This document shows, in pieces, positions 1 through 7,848 of a stretch of DNA of 64,000 nt. Made by a program: the position numbers and the translations under genes. Source of the DNA: Candidatus Sumerlaeaceae bacterium. GTDB lineage: Bacteria > Sumerlaeota > Sumerlaeia > Sumerlaeales > Sumerlaeaceae. The notes below the pieces were generated by a model. It saw nothing but the letters and a program-made list of their open reading frames with translations. It was not told where the DNA came from and did no database searches. Within the stretch, counting starts at the first letter, position 1, and each line of letters begins with the position of its first letter. The stretch is taken from contig JAIBAT010000028.1 of the NCBI GenBank assembly GCA_019695055.1, positions 74,420 to 138,419 of the forward strand, given 5' to 3'.

Positions 1-295
1 TCCACCGAACGACGCTCTTGATACGCCGCTCGATATCACGGTCGCCGGGGTAGGGCACATCGAACTCGGCAGGTATCGTATTGATATAAGGAGAGTTACG
101 TGGAACCTGAACGTTGACTCCCAGGGCTTCGGCCTGGGTGATGATTGTCTTAAGCAGTTCGGCCACGCGTTCCGGGCCCTGCTCGGCCAGCACATACTCC
201 AGCGCGTCAATCCACTCGCGGGTTTCGTGCTGCTCGTCCTCGGTCAGCGCGCCCTCGGCGCCCGCCGGCAAGGTTCTCGGATCAATCATCGTCAT
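1..295 (-). CDS. aceE: Pyruvate dehydrogenase E1 component, N-terminal fragment
   Basis: The first 98 codons of a homodimeric-type pyruvate dehydrogenase E1 run off the left edge of the window. This enzyme decarboxylates pyruvate with thiamine diphosphate and passes the acetyl group to the E2 lipoyl domain. The fragment has the characteristic AceE opening: an acidic helix (DEQHETREWIDALEYVL), then the segment YINTIP followed by PYPGDRDIERRIKSVVRW, which matches the conserved start of E. coli-type AceE. The first ATG (295) lies about 16 bases from AGGAGG; a second ATG six bases downstream (289) is possible. The catalytic and ThDP-binding regions are outside the window, so intactness cannot be judged. 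Confidence 0.86.
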   Translation of the reverse strand, partial: MTMIDPRTLPAGAEGALTEDEQHETREWIDALEYVLAEQGPERVAELLKTIITQAEALGVNVQVPRNSPYINTIPAEFDVPYPGDRDIERRIKSVVRW

Positions 296-461
296 GGGGG
301 AGCCCCGTAATCCTCCTGGGAAACAGCGAATCGATACAAACCCTTATGATTCTGAAACCCCGCCATTCATTCGGAGGCGTTGCAACGGGGAAATTTGAGG
401 CGACAAAGCCCAATCCCAGCCACGAAAAACACGGGCCACTGTTTCTACAATTACGGCTGAC

Positions 462-902
462 CTATAGCCCAACGGCTTCTGACAGGAGAATGATATTTGA
501 GTCCTCAAGGCCCTTGATCGACTTGTCGTTTGTTAGAAAGGCGGCACAGTTCGCAGAATCGGCAGTGGCAAGATGGATTGCATCTGGAGTCTTCATCCTC
601 GTCTTAGCGCGGAATGTCGCGGCTTTCACAAGGATGGATCTACTCACTGCAATCACATCGAGGCCTCTGGCCGGTTGAATCCATTCCAGGTATTTGAGAA
701 CCAAGTCTCCCCGGTTTTCAGCCAGCGGTTTTGCAAGCGTCTCAAGCAAAGTGAGTTCACTTGTCACAGCCAGTAGATTCCCTGAATCCATGGCGCCCAG
801 CAGTTGGGCCAGAAAACCCCGAAATTCCGGGGTTCCCTCCAAGGCATAGATGAAAATATTTCAATCCAGAGAGACCCGGCATCCCTGCCAGGACTCGATC
901 AA
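462..902 (-). pseudogene. PIN-domain (VapC-like) toxin interrupted by an in-frame TGA
   Basis: The reading frame encodes a PIN-domain ribonuclease of the type paired with small antitoxins. Read from a TTG at 902 that overlaps the stop of the antitoxin gene, it gives RVSLD, then TGA at 863-861, then NIFIYALEGTPEF, and later the conserved TPDAIHLATA and FLTNDKS segments. The expected PIN opening is LDxNIFIY, so the stop replaces the residue straight after the first metal-binding aspartate. Most likely a nonsense mutation (for example TCA to TGA) or a sequence error. Reinitiation at a TTG at 842 would make a 126-residue protein lacking that aspartate, so an active nuclease is unlikely. Other genes here use TGA as a normal stop, which argues against recoding. 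Confidence 0.7.
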
Positions 903-1123
903 CCCCACGAATCGCGTTCCGAGCGGACGGAATCCACCACTGAATCGGCCGATTCATGCAGACCACTGGCAGCACCCAGCATGCCTACAAGCGACCGGTT
1001 GCCTTCGGCATCAGGCACTATCACTATAACTTCAGCTGTCCTGCCCTCAGGCAATTCAGCATCCTGAATGGAAACCTTTCCACCCGGCTGGATTACGGTT
1101 TGCTGCTTCACAGCATGAATCAT
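899..1123 (-). CDS. Small antitoxin of a PIN-domain toxin-antitoxin pair
   Basis: A 74-residue protein that probably binds and represses the adjacent PIN toxin. It has a short beta-rich N-terminus (VIQPGGKVSIQDAELPEG) like the swapped-hairpin region of VapB/AbrB-like antitoxins and ends in RSERDSWG, close to the acidic RxxRDSW tail seen in many antitoxins partnered with PIN proteins. The ATG at 1123 has AAGGA eight bases upstream; an in-frame ATG at 1150 has no ribosome-binding site. Its TGA overlaps the TTG start of the toxin frame, the usual translational coupling of such pairs. Family assignment is by pattern only. Confidence 0.68.
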   Translation of the reverse strand: MIHAVKQQTVIQPGGKVSIQDAELPEGRTAEVIVIVPDAEGNRSLVGMLGAASGLHESADSVVDSVRSERDSWG

Positions 1124-1192
1124 AGCTCGTGTCCTTGGCTCTTTCGGCATTGGCTACAATCCAGTGGGCTGGGTATTGACCTGCCCAGGACA

Positions 1193-1993
1193 TTACGTCT
1201 TGCGGAAAATGTGGTCCTTTCTCAGGGCGCCGGTTTCCATGCGGAAGTTGACGCGGTCCACCTTTCCGGAGGCGTCCCGGCCGAAGATTGCTGTCAGGTC
1301 CTCGGCCGGGCAGAAGAAGACGTCGCCCGACTTTGGCTCCAGGCGAATGCCATCCACCACCAGTGACCGGGCCACGAGTGCCCCGTTTTCGAGCCGGACC
1401 GTGGCGGTCGTGGGTCCGCGATTGTAGTCCCCGGCAAACTGGTCGAGGAATCCGGTAGAAGGTGGCGCCGTGATGGGCGGCGTGGCTGCGACATCGGTTG
1501 GAATCCGCTCCAATGTGACATCGATTGCATCGCCGTCCTGCCGGAATTGCCCAATGATTTCGTTCCTTCCGAGGCGCCTGCCTTCGAAAGTGGATTGATG
1601 CAGGAGCATTGGGCCTTCGAACTGAATCAGGTCGGTTCCCTGCTCAATGACGTTGACGGGTACGGAGCCAAACCCCTGTTCGGGGCTTTGGACCTTGCCC
1701 ATCAGAGATCCATCCGGATGGCGGTACACGGTGAAGACCAAGGGGAACCCTCCCCTGCCGCCGGGGTAGTTCAACCGGCCCATCCATTTTCCAACGGGCC
1801 AATCCCGCGCTGATTCGCCAGCTGCGCCGAGGAGGTGGCCGGGGATGGGAGACCAGGTGGTCTTCCGGAATATGTAGAATCCGGCGCCGGCAATGAGGAC
1901 GGCGAGTGCAAGGGCGGTTAGGAGCTCAAAGGCCCTGCTTCCGGTTGCTGGATTCGGTTCGTTATCGTCATCATCCCAAAAATCTCCGCCCAT
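1193..1993 (-). CDS. Membrane-anchored protein with DUF3471-like C-terminal region
   Basis: A 266-residue protein starting with an acidic stretch (DFWDDDDNEPN) followed by one hydrophobic segment at about residues 21-42, so probably anchored in the inner membrane with the bulk outside. The last 80 residues (LDQFAGDYN, then FFCPAED, then IFGRDASGKVDRVNF) resemble the DUF3471 fold often found at the end of beta-lactamase-like or secreted proteins. No catalytic motif is visible and I cannot name a function. The frame stays open far upstream of 1993, but that part is antisense to the dCMP deaminase gene; ATG 1993 is preceded by AAGGCAGG. The gene stands alone between the antitoxin and a long non-coding gap. 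Confidence 0.75.
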   Translation of the reverse strand: MGGDFWDDDDNEPNPATGSRAFELLTALALAVLIAGAGFYIFRKTTWSPIPGHLLGAAGESARDWPVGKWMGRLNYPGGRGGFPLVFTVYRHPDGSLMGKVQSPEQGFGSVPVNVIEQGTDLIQFEGPMLLHQSTFEGRRLGRNEIIGQFRQDGDAIDVTLERIPTDVAATPPITAPPSTGFLDQFAGDYNRGPTTATVRLENGALVARSLVVDGIRLEPKSGDVFFCPAEDLTAIFGRDASGKVDRVNFRMETGALRKDHIFRKT

Positions 1994-2524
1994 GGTTGGA
2001 ACCTGCCTTGTGGAATCGTTCTGAAATGATAGACGCGGTATTTCTGCAGGACTGCGTCTCGGGGGACGGTTTCCGGCTTTTTGTGGTTGGGCTGTGCCCG
2101 ATCTGCTGGTGGGGGGGGGAGGGGGGGGGTAAATTGCAAAATACTGACGTATTTTCGAGCGGATGACTGGTGTTAAAAGATTTGGATCGGTTAAAAATCG
2201 TTGCGGAATTATGCGTTTATTTTCGATTTTTGCCTGTCCGGGGAGAAATTGTCTGGAATCGAAACAAAGGGGGAATGGGAGCGGGAGGAGCCCGGGTGCA
2301 CAGGTGTCGGCCGGGCGTGTTGCGCGTGAAATTTCGTGGAGTTTGTTCATGGTGAAAACACCCTGGCACAGGATAAACGTTTTGCCTATTCCCTTACAGC
2401 CCTCTGCGACCCCTTGGAGACCCATAAAGTGGAAGCGTGAATTTGAGAAGTTTGCGGCTTGAATTGGTCGGTCAGCGGCCTTAGGGCGTTGAGGTTTCTT
2501 CAGAGACTGGCGGGAGCGGGAACG
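1994..2524. other. 531-base non-coding gap between divergent genes
   Basis: This interval separates a minus-strand membrane protein from a plus-strand dCMP deaminase. Apart from a poly-G tract (listed separately) I see no convincing gene: open frames here are interrupted and have no ribosome-binding site. An A/T-rich patch at about 2130-2240 is the likeliest place for promoters in both directions, but no clear -35/-10 pair stands out. Confidence 0.5.
2111..2129. repeat. Double nine-G homopolymer tract
   Basis: Nine G, one A, nine G in a row, about 120 bases upstream of the membrane-protein start at 1993 (where it reads as poly-C on the coding strand). Such tracts slip during replication and can form G-quadruplexes. 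It lies outside any gene, so any effect would be on transcription. Homopolymer miscalling is a possible explanation of the exact length. Confidence 0.8.
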
Positions 2525-2971
2525 ATGGGTGAGACTGGAACGGGCGCGGCACGGGTGCGGGTGGACTGGCCGCATTACTTCATGAAGATCGCGCAGGAGG
2601 TGGCGTCGCGGGCGACTTGCGAGCGCAAGCATGTGGGGGCGGTGATTGTGCGCGACAAGACGATTTTGTCCACCGGGTACAATGGGAGCATTCGCGGCAT
2701 GGGGCACTGCGACGAGATCGGACACGACATGGTGGGGGGCCACTGCGTGCGGACGGTGCACGCGGAGGCCAACGCGATCATCCAAGCCGCGCGCAACGGG
2801 GTGAGGATTGATGGGGCGGACATCTACATCACGGCCAGCCCGTGCTGGGAATGTTTCAAGCTGATCGCCAACGCGGGGATCGTGCGGATTTACTATGGGG
2901 AGTTTTACCGTGAGGAGAAGAGCTTCAAGATCGCGAAGGACCTGGGCATTGAGTTGGTGATGATTGAGTAG
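2525..2971 (+). CDS. dCMP/cytidine deaminase family protein (ComEB-like)
   Basis: A 148-residue zinc deaminase that most likely converts dCMP to dUMP for thymidylate synthesis. The family signature is complete: HAEANAI supplies the zinc histidine and catalytic glutamate, and PCWEC supplies the two zinc cysteines. The N-terminal FMKIAQEVASRATCERKHVGAV and the NGSIRGM segment are typical of ComEB/dCMP deaminases, which makes this assignment better than a generic cytidine deaminase. ATG 2525 follows a purine-rich GGGAGCGGGAACG; an upstream TTG at 2459 would add 22 residues without family support. It is a single-gene unit with a perfect hairpin about 65 bases after the stop. Confidence 0.92.
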   Translation: MGETGTGAARVRVDWPHYFMKIAQEVASRATCERKHVGAVIVRDKTILSTGYNGSIRGMGHCDEIGHDMVGGHCVRTVHAEANAIIQAARNGVRIDGADIYITASPCWECFKLIANAGIVRIYYGEFYREEKSFKIAKDLGIELVMIE

Positions 2972-3035
2972 AGTGGGGCGTTTGGGGGGAAGTCATCTGG
3001 ACGAAACGAAACCGTAACATAGTACGGGTTTGGGG

Positions 3036-3059
3036 GTGTGGCCAACCTAGTGGCCACAC
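3036..3059. terminator. Perfect hairpin in the convergent gap
   Basis: Nine-base perfect inverted repeat GTGTGGCCA / TGGCCACAC around a six-base loop (3045-3050), between the convergent dCMP deaminase (ends 2971) and the gene ending at 3114. There is no T-tract, so it may be a weak or bidirectional terminator or an mRNA-stabilising stem. Confidence 0.5.
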
Positions 3060-3113
3060 GGAGCGGAGCAGATAAGGGCCATATGGAGCGGAGGGGGCCT
3101 TGGTCGGAGTCGT

Positions 3114-3707
3114 TTACCCTTTTTTGCGTTCGATGGACTTGAGTTCGGCTTTGACGGTGAAGGGCGTGGACTTCTGGAGGCCGGGGACGACCTGCCAGAT
3201 CTGGATATTGGCGGGGTTGATGATCAGCATTCCGCCGTCGGCGGCGTTGACGAAGACGGCGACCTGGCTGAACAGCTTCATGGAGCTGGCGACGCGTTCG
3301 CTGGCGGTGCCGACCACGGACTGAAGCTCGAGGTAGAGGCTGAATCCGCTGAGGAAGGTTACGGTCGCGAATCCGAGGAAAACGTTTCGCCTTTCGGTTA
3401 TTTCCATGGCGGTCATGAGGGAATTTTTTTCCACGCTGACGCGTTCGGCAAAGGTCTCGCGGGTGAGCTGGCGGACCAGGGGCGCGGTGGGCATGAGGGC
3501 GTTTTTGGGGACCGGGCCGGCGTTGACCTCGAACCATTCGACCTGCTGGGGATTGATGGTCACCATGCGCAGGTTTCCGAGGAACTGATGCACCGGGCGG
3601 CGGAAGATGTCCTTCGGCTTGATCTGCTTGATAAGATCGGCCGGTCGCTCCGCGTCCATCTCAAACGTCAGGACATTGCCGGTCGTCAGGTGCGCTTTGA
3701 TTTCCAT
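3114..3707 (-). CDS. Protein of unknown function
   Basis: A 197-residue protein that I do not recognise. The N-terminal 60 residues look like a small beta-rich domain (MEIKAHLTTGNVLTFEM, then LRMVTINPQQVEWFEV), a hydrophobic run at about 108-128 (VFLGFATVTFLSGFSLYLEL) could be one membrane segment or a buried helix, and the C-terminus is again beta-rich (INPANIQIWQVV). The start at 3707 has a GGGGG run about ten bases upstream. Base composition and codon use match its neighbours, which supports a real gene. It follows a lipoprotein gene in the same direction with a gap of 150 bases. Confidence 0.72.
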   Translation of the reverse strand: MEIKAHLTTGNVLTFEMDAERPADLIKQIKPKDIFRRPVHQFLGNLRMVTINPQQVEWFEVNAGPVPKNALMPTAPLVRQLTRETFAERVSVEKNSLMTAMEITERRNVFLGFATVTFLSGFSLYLELQSVVGTASERVASSMKLFSQVAVFVNAADGGMLIINPANIQIWQVVPGLQKSTPFTVKAELKSIERKKG

Positions 3708-3857
3708 GGGTGAGTTTCCCCCTATTTTTGAAAGGTGGACGAGCTATGGAGCGCGCGGAAATGGCTGTCAAAAACCATTTCCCGGGTGCCAAGTGCAGCG
3801 ACGGTGCCAGGAGGCGGAGAACGATTTCGGTCGGAAGGCCGGCTGCAGCGTTCTCCC

Positions 3858-4295
3858 CTATTCCTCGCCTTTGACGGACGCCACCAAACCATCGGCGACG
3901 GTGATTTTTAGAACTTTCGCCGGCTTTCCGGTGGAGACACCTACAACGCCATTACGATATTTGGCGGGCATAGTGTAGGTGACAAGGGTGCCACTGCTGT
4001 TTGGGTCGGCGGTGGCCTTTTCGCCGGAGTCCTTTTCAAGGGCTTCGAGGGCTTTGCCCTTATACCGCGAATCCAGTTCGGCGGCGATCATCATGTTGGC
4101 ATCGATTTTGGGATTTGGGGTGATGCCTGCAGGAAGCACTTCCTTGGGGGTGGCCGCCGGTTTTGGCTGTTCCTTGGCCACAGCACCCGTCTCGTTCTTT
4201 GGCTTCTCCTGTTCGCTGCCGCCAACGCTGGCCTTTTGTTCGCCTTCGCAACCACAAAGAATTAGCGCCGCAACCACAGGAAACACGAATCGCAT
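3858..4295 (-). CDS. Putative lipoprotein of unknown function
   Basis: A 145-residue exported protein. The signal sequence MRFVFPVVAALIL runs into LCGC, a lipobox in which Cys16 (or Cys14) would be lipidated, anchoring it to a membrane. A lysine-, glutamate- and proline-rich linker at about 18-55 follows, then a small domain of about 85 residues with several short beta-like stretches. No enzymatic motif is visible. GGGAGG nine bases before ATG 4295 fixes the start. It may be the first gene of a two-gene unit with the protein ending at 3114. Confidence 0.8.
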   Translation of the reverse strand: MRFVFPVVAALILCGCEGEQKASVGGSEQEKPKNETGAVAKEQPKPAATPKEVLPAGITPNPKIDANMMIAAELDSRYKGKALEALEKDSGEKATADPNSSGTLVTYTMPAKYRNGVVGVSTGKPAKVLKITVADGLVASVKGEE

Positions 4296-4656
4296 GGGGA
4301 ATGCCTCCCAATGAAAATGTCACTTCTGGTGATGATTGAGGGATGCATTGGGAGGACCGTTCCAAGGTCACGTCAACTCCTGTTTCAGGAGTCGGCACAA
4401 ATCCAGTTCCGACAGTTCGCACAAATGACTGGTTTTATTTGTCTTACACAATTACGCGGACTGCGTTCCGCAAGTTGGCATCCTGCTTCGGGTGGTAGCC
4501 AAGCGGAAGGTTTCGTGTAGGACAAACGCTGAAAATTGCACCGGTCCAATTTTTCCGGTTGAATCTCGTTGTGACAGGTGTATGAATTCCACCACATAGG
4601 TTAAACTGAAGCAAATTGGTGACGCTTCAACAACGTTGCCGAAAGGGAGATAGGAT
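4296..4656. other. 361-base divergent intergenic region with a possible RNA stem
   Basis: Separates the lipoprotein (minus) from the secreted protein (plus), so it should hold both promoters. Near 4470-4510 the sequence TTGGC ... GCCAA brackets an inner CC ... GG pair and a TGCTTCGGG loop; this could be a small leader structure of the plus-strand gene. Two near-copies of CGGCACAAATCC / TCGCACAAATGA occur at about 4392-4430. Neither matches a riboswitch I know. Confidence 0.35.
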
Positions 4657-5370
4657 ATGTTTCAAAGAATGTTAAGAACAGCCGCCATTTGCACGATGGC
4701 AGCATCTGCTATCGCTTTTGCGTCGAGCGCAAACGCGTTGACGCTTGACGGCCTCGTCAGCGACCTCGGTTCAGCCCAGGCGACAGATGCCGTGTTGCCG
4801 ACGTCCGGTGAAGGTGGCGCAGGACCGAATGCCGTCATGGATTTGTCGGGTATCTACGCCGCGGAAGACAGCGGTACGATCAACCTGGCCCTTACGATTG
4901 CTGCCGACATCGGCGCAACGAACTGGGGCAAGTACAAGATTTTCATTCAGACCAACAATGGCGGTACGGGTTCCACGACGGATCCCTGGGGCCGTGCCAT
5001 TGCCTGCGGCGGTGGTTTTTCGCCCCAGTACTGCCTGAGCTGCTGGGTTGACTCCGGCGGTGGTTTTAACTATCACCACTGGAACGGCTCGAGCTGGGAT
5101 TCCCTCGGCTCAGGCGCAACCTTTGCCATCAGTGGCGCTGGCAACGGCGGTCAGGGCGGCGTTGAGTGGGCTTTGACCCGTTCGTCCCTTGGCACACCGA
5201 GCACGATCCAGATTCAGGGCACCTGCACGGGTGGCGGCGGTGGCGACAATGGGCAGGATGCTGTTCCCTCCCAAGCCAACGCTACCGATTGGGGCACCGT
5301 GACGACGCTTTCCACTCCGACCAGCGCGATTACCGTACCGGTTGGCGTTTCGGGCTTCACGATCGAGTAA
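4657..5370 (+). CDS. Small secreted glycine-rich protein
   Basis: A 237-residue exported protein of unknown function. The first 27 residues are a textbook Sec signal peptide ending in SSANA, with cleavage expected before Leu28. The mature part is rich in Gly, Ser, Thr and Asn and has no charged clusters, as in surface or extracellular beta-sheet proteins; the segment around residues 115-150 has several cysteines (ACGGGF, YCLSCWVD) and aromatic residues and could be disulfide-bonded. GGGAGATAGG lies just before ATG 4657. A strong intrinsic terminator 29 bases after the stop makes it a monocistronic, probably well-expressed gene. Confidence 0.8.
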   Translation: MFQRMLRTAAICTMAASAIAFASSANALTLDGLVSDLGSAQATDAVLPTSGEGGAGPNAVMDLSGIYAAEDSGTINLALTIAADIGATNWGKYKIFIQTNNGGTGSTTDPWGRAIACGGGFSPQYCLSCWVDSGGGFNYHHWNGSSWDSLGSGATFAISGAGNGGQGGVEWALTRSSLGTPSTIQIQGTCTGGGGGDNGQDAVPSQANATDWGTVTTLSTPTSAITVPVGVSGFTIE

Positions 5371-5398
5371 CGATCACTTAAAAGAAAGTAAGATCGAA

Positions 5399-5435
5399 GG
5401 CCGCGCAGCCCAGTTGCTGCGCGGCCTTTTCTTTT
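5399..5435 (+). terminator. Rho-independent terminator
   Basis: Perfect 11-base stem GGCCGCGCAGC / GCTGCGCGGCC with the six-base loop CCAGTT, followed by TTTTCTTTT. It ends the transcript of the secreted protein at 4657-5370. Confidence 0.92.
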
Positions 5436-5470
5436 GGAGATTGCCTGCGGCACGCGCGCGTGGTTCAGGA

Positions 5471-7624
5471 ATGCTCACATTGAACAGGAAACCCGTGGCG
5501 CAGACCCCAAACAAGAATTCCCGCAAGAGCGAGAACCCCCGAAAGCCGACGGCCCGATGGAAGCTGGCAGTTTTTGCGCTGGTCCCGCTGGTCCTCCTGA
5601 TGGCCATCGCGGAAGTTGCCTTGCGGCTTGCGGGGTATGGCGGGTTCCCTTCGTTTTTCGTGCCCTACGTTCAGGCGCCAGAATCGACTCTCCTCCGCTA
5701 CGACACGGACGCCCTGTGGCCGTATTTCTCGCGGCGACTTGCCGCCGGGGGGCAGGTGCGCCGCATTGGCAGCAACGTGCCGGAGCGCGTTCTGGTTCCC
5801 AAGCCGAAAAACATGGTGCGCGTGGTCATGGTGGGCGAATCCAGCGTCCAGGGATTTCCCTACCCGCCCAACCTCTGTGCTGCATCGTTCCTGGAGAAGT
5901 ACCTGCAGGCCCTTTCCCCGCCCGGAAAGAAGGTGGAGGTCCTGAACACGGGAATCACGGCGGTGGCAAGTTACCCACTGCGCAAAGTCGTTGCCGAGGC
6001 GTGCAAACTGACGCCCGACCTGTTGATCATTTATGCCGGCCACAACGAGTTTTTCGGGGCCTTTGGCGTCGCCTCGGCGCAAGGCGTGGGAACGCGTACC
6101 TGGCAAATGGGATTGGCGCTGGCCCTGCGGTCCACTGCGATTTTCCAGGGGATCCTGTCGGTGGTGGAGAAGAATGCAGCGGCGCGCATGGATAGGCGCG
6201 ACGCCAACAGCAGTGAAACCCTGATGGAACTGATGGGGACGCAGACCATCATCGGGCCGGAGAGCCCGCTTCGGCAGCGGGCCGAGCAAACCCTGAGCGA
6301 TAACCTTGACGTGATGCTCGACAGTGCCCGGAAGGCAGGCGTTCCGGTGGTGCTGTGTTCTGTGGCGGCGAATGAGCGGGATTTCGTGCCAGTGAAGAGT
6401 GTCGAGCCGGGAGAATCCGGCGAACGCGCCAAATGGAAAGCGGCGTTTGACCGCGCGATGGACGCGACGAGCAGTGGGCCCAGGGTCTCGCTGCCCCTTT
6501 GGGAGGAGGCGGCGCGACTGTGCCCGGAGAATGCCCTGTCACAGTTTTATCTGGGACGCATGCTGGACCTGACGGACCAGCACGAGAAGGCACGGGAGGC
6601 CTACCGGAAGGCGCGGGACCTGGATGGAATGCCGTGGCGCGCGCCCACCGATACCAACGACATGATGCGCCGGAAAGCGGCGGCACGGGGAATTCCTTTT
6701 GTGGACGTGGATGGGGCGTTTCACGCGGACGCGGAGCAGACCAATGGAAGCGCGCCGGGCTGGAGGCTCTTTGCGGATCACGTTCATCCGAGCCTGGAGG
6801 GACAGGCCCTGATGGCGCGTGCCATGGCCGATACCATTCGGAAGGATAAGCTGCTGGAGCTAACCACAGCTTCGCTGCCTGCATGGTCTGCCCTTGCCGC
6901 GGACCTGGGAGACAATCGCCTCAACCAGTACCGCGTGGCGCATTTGATGGCCAGTCTCTTTCAAAGGCCCCCGCTGAACCACGATGCGGACGCGGGACGT
7001 CACGCGCGTTCCCAGATGGCGCAAGTGCTCGCGGGCGCCGCGGATTTTGAGAAGAAGGCGGCGGAGGCATTCGTCGCCAAGTCGGCGGCCGGAGAGCAGG
7101 CGGAGAGCATCACGATGTTTGGCGGCAGGCAGGCCATGGCGGAGGGTAAATTCCCGGCGGCCGCAAAGTATTTTGCCTCTGCTTCGCAGGAGGGTATGCG
7201 GTTCAGCCCGCAGAGGTCACTGGCAGAGTACTATGAACTGCTGTGCGAGCGGATGCTGTTCAAGACTGTAACAACGGACACGATCATGACCGCGAGGGCC
7301 CGCCTGGTGGAGGCGAGCATCGTGGAACAGGCAACAATGCCGTCCCGGGAACGCGACCAATTGCTGCACGCCATGACGGGGCTGGCCCTGCTGGCAAATG
7401 ATGTGGCCGGGGCCAAGAAATGGGCGGCCGGAATTCCGGATAGCTCGCCCGAAGCGCCAGCCGTCCTGGAGGAGACAAAGGCCATTGAGGCCGTTCGACA
7501 GGGTAAGGCACCACCGGTAAAAATAGGGAAAAGCATGGCGCCGGGTGATGCCGTCGCCCCACCGGGAACAAGCAGGATGGTGACCCTGAGCCTGACCACG
7601 GGAACCGCCGAAAAGTCCAAATAG
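5471..7624 (+). CDS. Membrane-anchored SGNH-hydrolase-like protein with TPR-like insert
   Basis: A 717-residue protein with a single membrane segment at about 31-54 and a large extracytoplasmic part. It carries the SGNH/GDSL blocks in order: block I GESSVQG (Ser124 as the nucleophile), block III AGHNEF (asparagine of the oxyanion hole), and a late DHVHPSLEG that would supply the catalytic Asp and His. Between the third and fifth blocks sits a TPR-like stretch (ALSQFYLGRMLDLTDQHEKAREAYRKARDL). The C-terminal third is alanine-rich helix with no recognised domain. This layout suggests acyl esterase or deacetylase action on a surface polymer. ATG 5471 has only a weak TCAGGA before it; the frame opens at 5342 but that overlaps the terminator. 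Confidence 0.82.
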   Translation: MLTLNRKPVAQTPNKNSRKSENPRKPTARWKLAVFALVPLVLLMAIAEVALRLAGYGGFPSFFVPYVQAPESTLLRYDTDALWPYFSRRLAAGGQVRRIGSNVPERVLVPKPKNMVRVVMVGESSVQGFPYPPNLCAASFLEKYLQALSPPGKKVEVLNTGITAVASYPLRKVVAEACKLTPDLLIIYAGHNEFFGAFGVASAQGVGTRTWQMGLALALRSTAIFQGILSVVEKNAAARMDRRDANSSETLMELMGTQTIIGPESPLRQRAEQTLSDNLDVMLDSARKAGVPVVLCSVAANERDFVPVKSVEPGESGERAKWKAAFDRAMDATSSGPRVSLPLWEEAARLCPENALSQFYLGRMLDLTDQHEKAREAYRKARDLDGMPWRAPTDTNDMMRRKAAARGIPFVDVDGAFHADAEQTNGSAPGWRLFADHVHPSLEGQALMARAMADTIRKDKLLELTTASLPAWSALAADLGDNRLNQYRVAHLMASLFQRPPLNHDADAGRHARSQMAQVLAGAADFEKKAAEAFVAKSAAGEQAESITMFGGRQAMAEGKFPAAAKYFASASQEGMRFSPQRSLAEYYELLCERMLFKTVTTDTIMTARARLVEASIVEQATMPSRERDQLLHAMTGLALLANDVAGAKKWAAGIPDSSPEAPAVLEETKAIEAVRQGKAPPVKIGKSMAPGDAVAPPGTSRMVTLSLTTGTAEKSK

Positions 7625-7848
7625 GGCAGGGGCGGGTGACCCCTGAAACTTGCCAATAGATGTTGAATCTGCCATGGTTGCTGGCCTGCGTTGAACCGAT
7701 TTCACCAATGTGGCGAATTTTAACCACAATGCTTGATTTTGACGCAAAGGGCGGGTTTTGCTGGCGTCCTGTACTATTGGGATGAAACGTTGCTGCTGGG
7801 TTTGGGGGTAGTGACTGCGATAATAATGCGAGAGAGATTGGGGAAACG

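Noticed and set aside
1994-2785. Upstream extension of the 266-residue membrane protein to a 530-residue frame
   Set aside because: The added N-terminal part is antisense to the dCMP deaminase gene, rich in Arg and His, and lacks any ribosome-binding site or family match.
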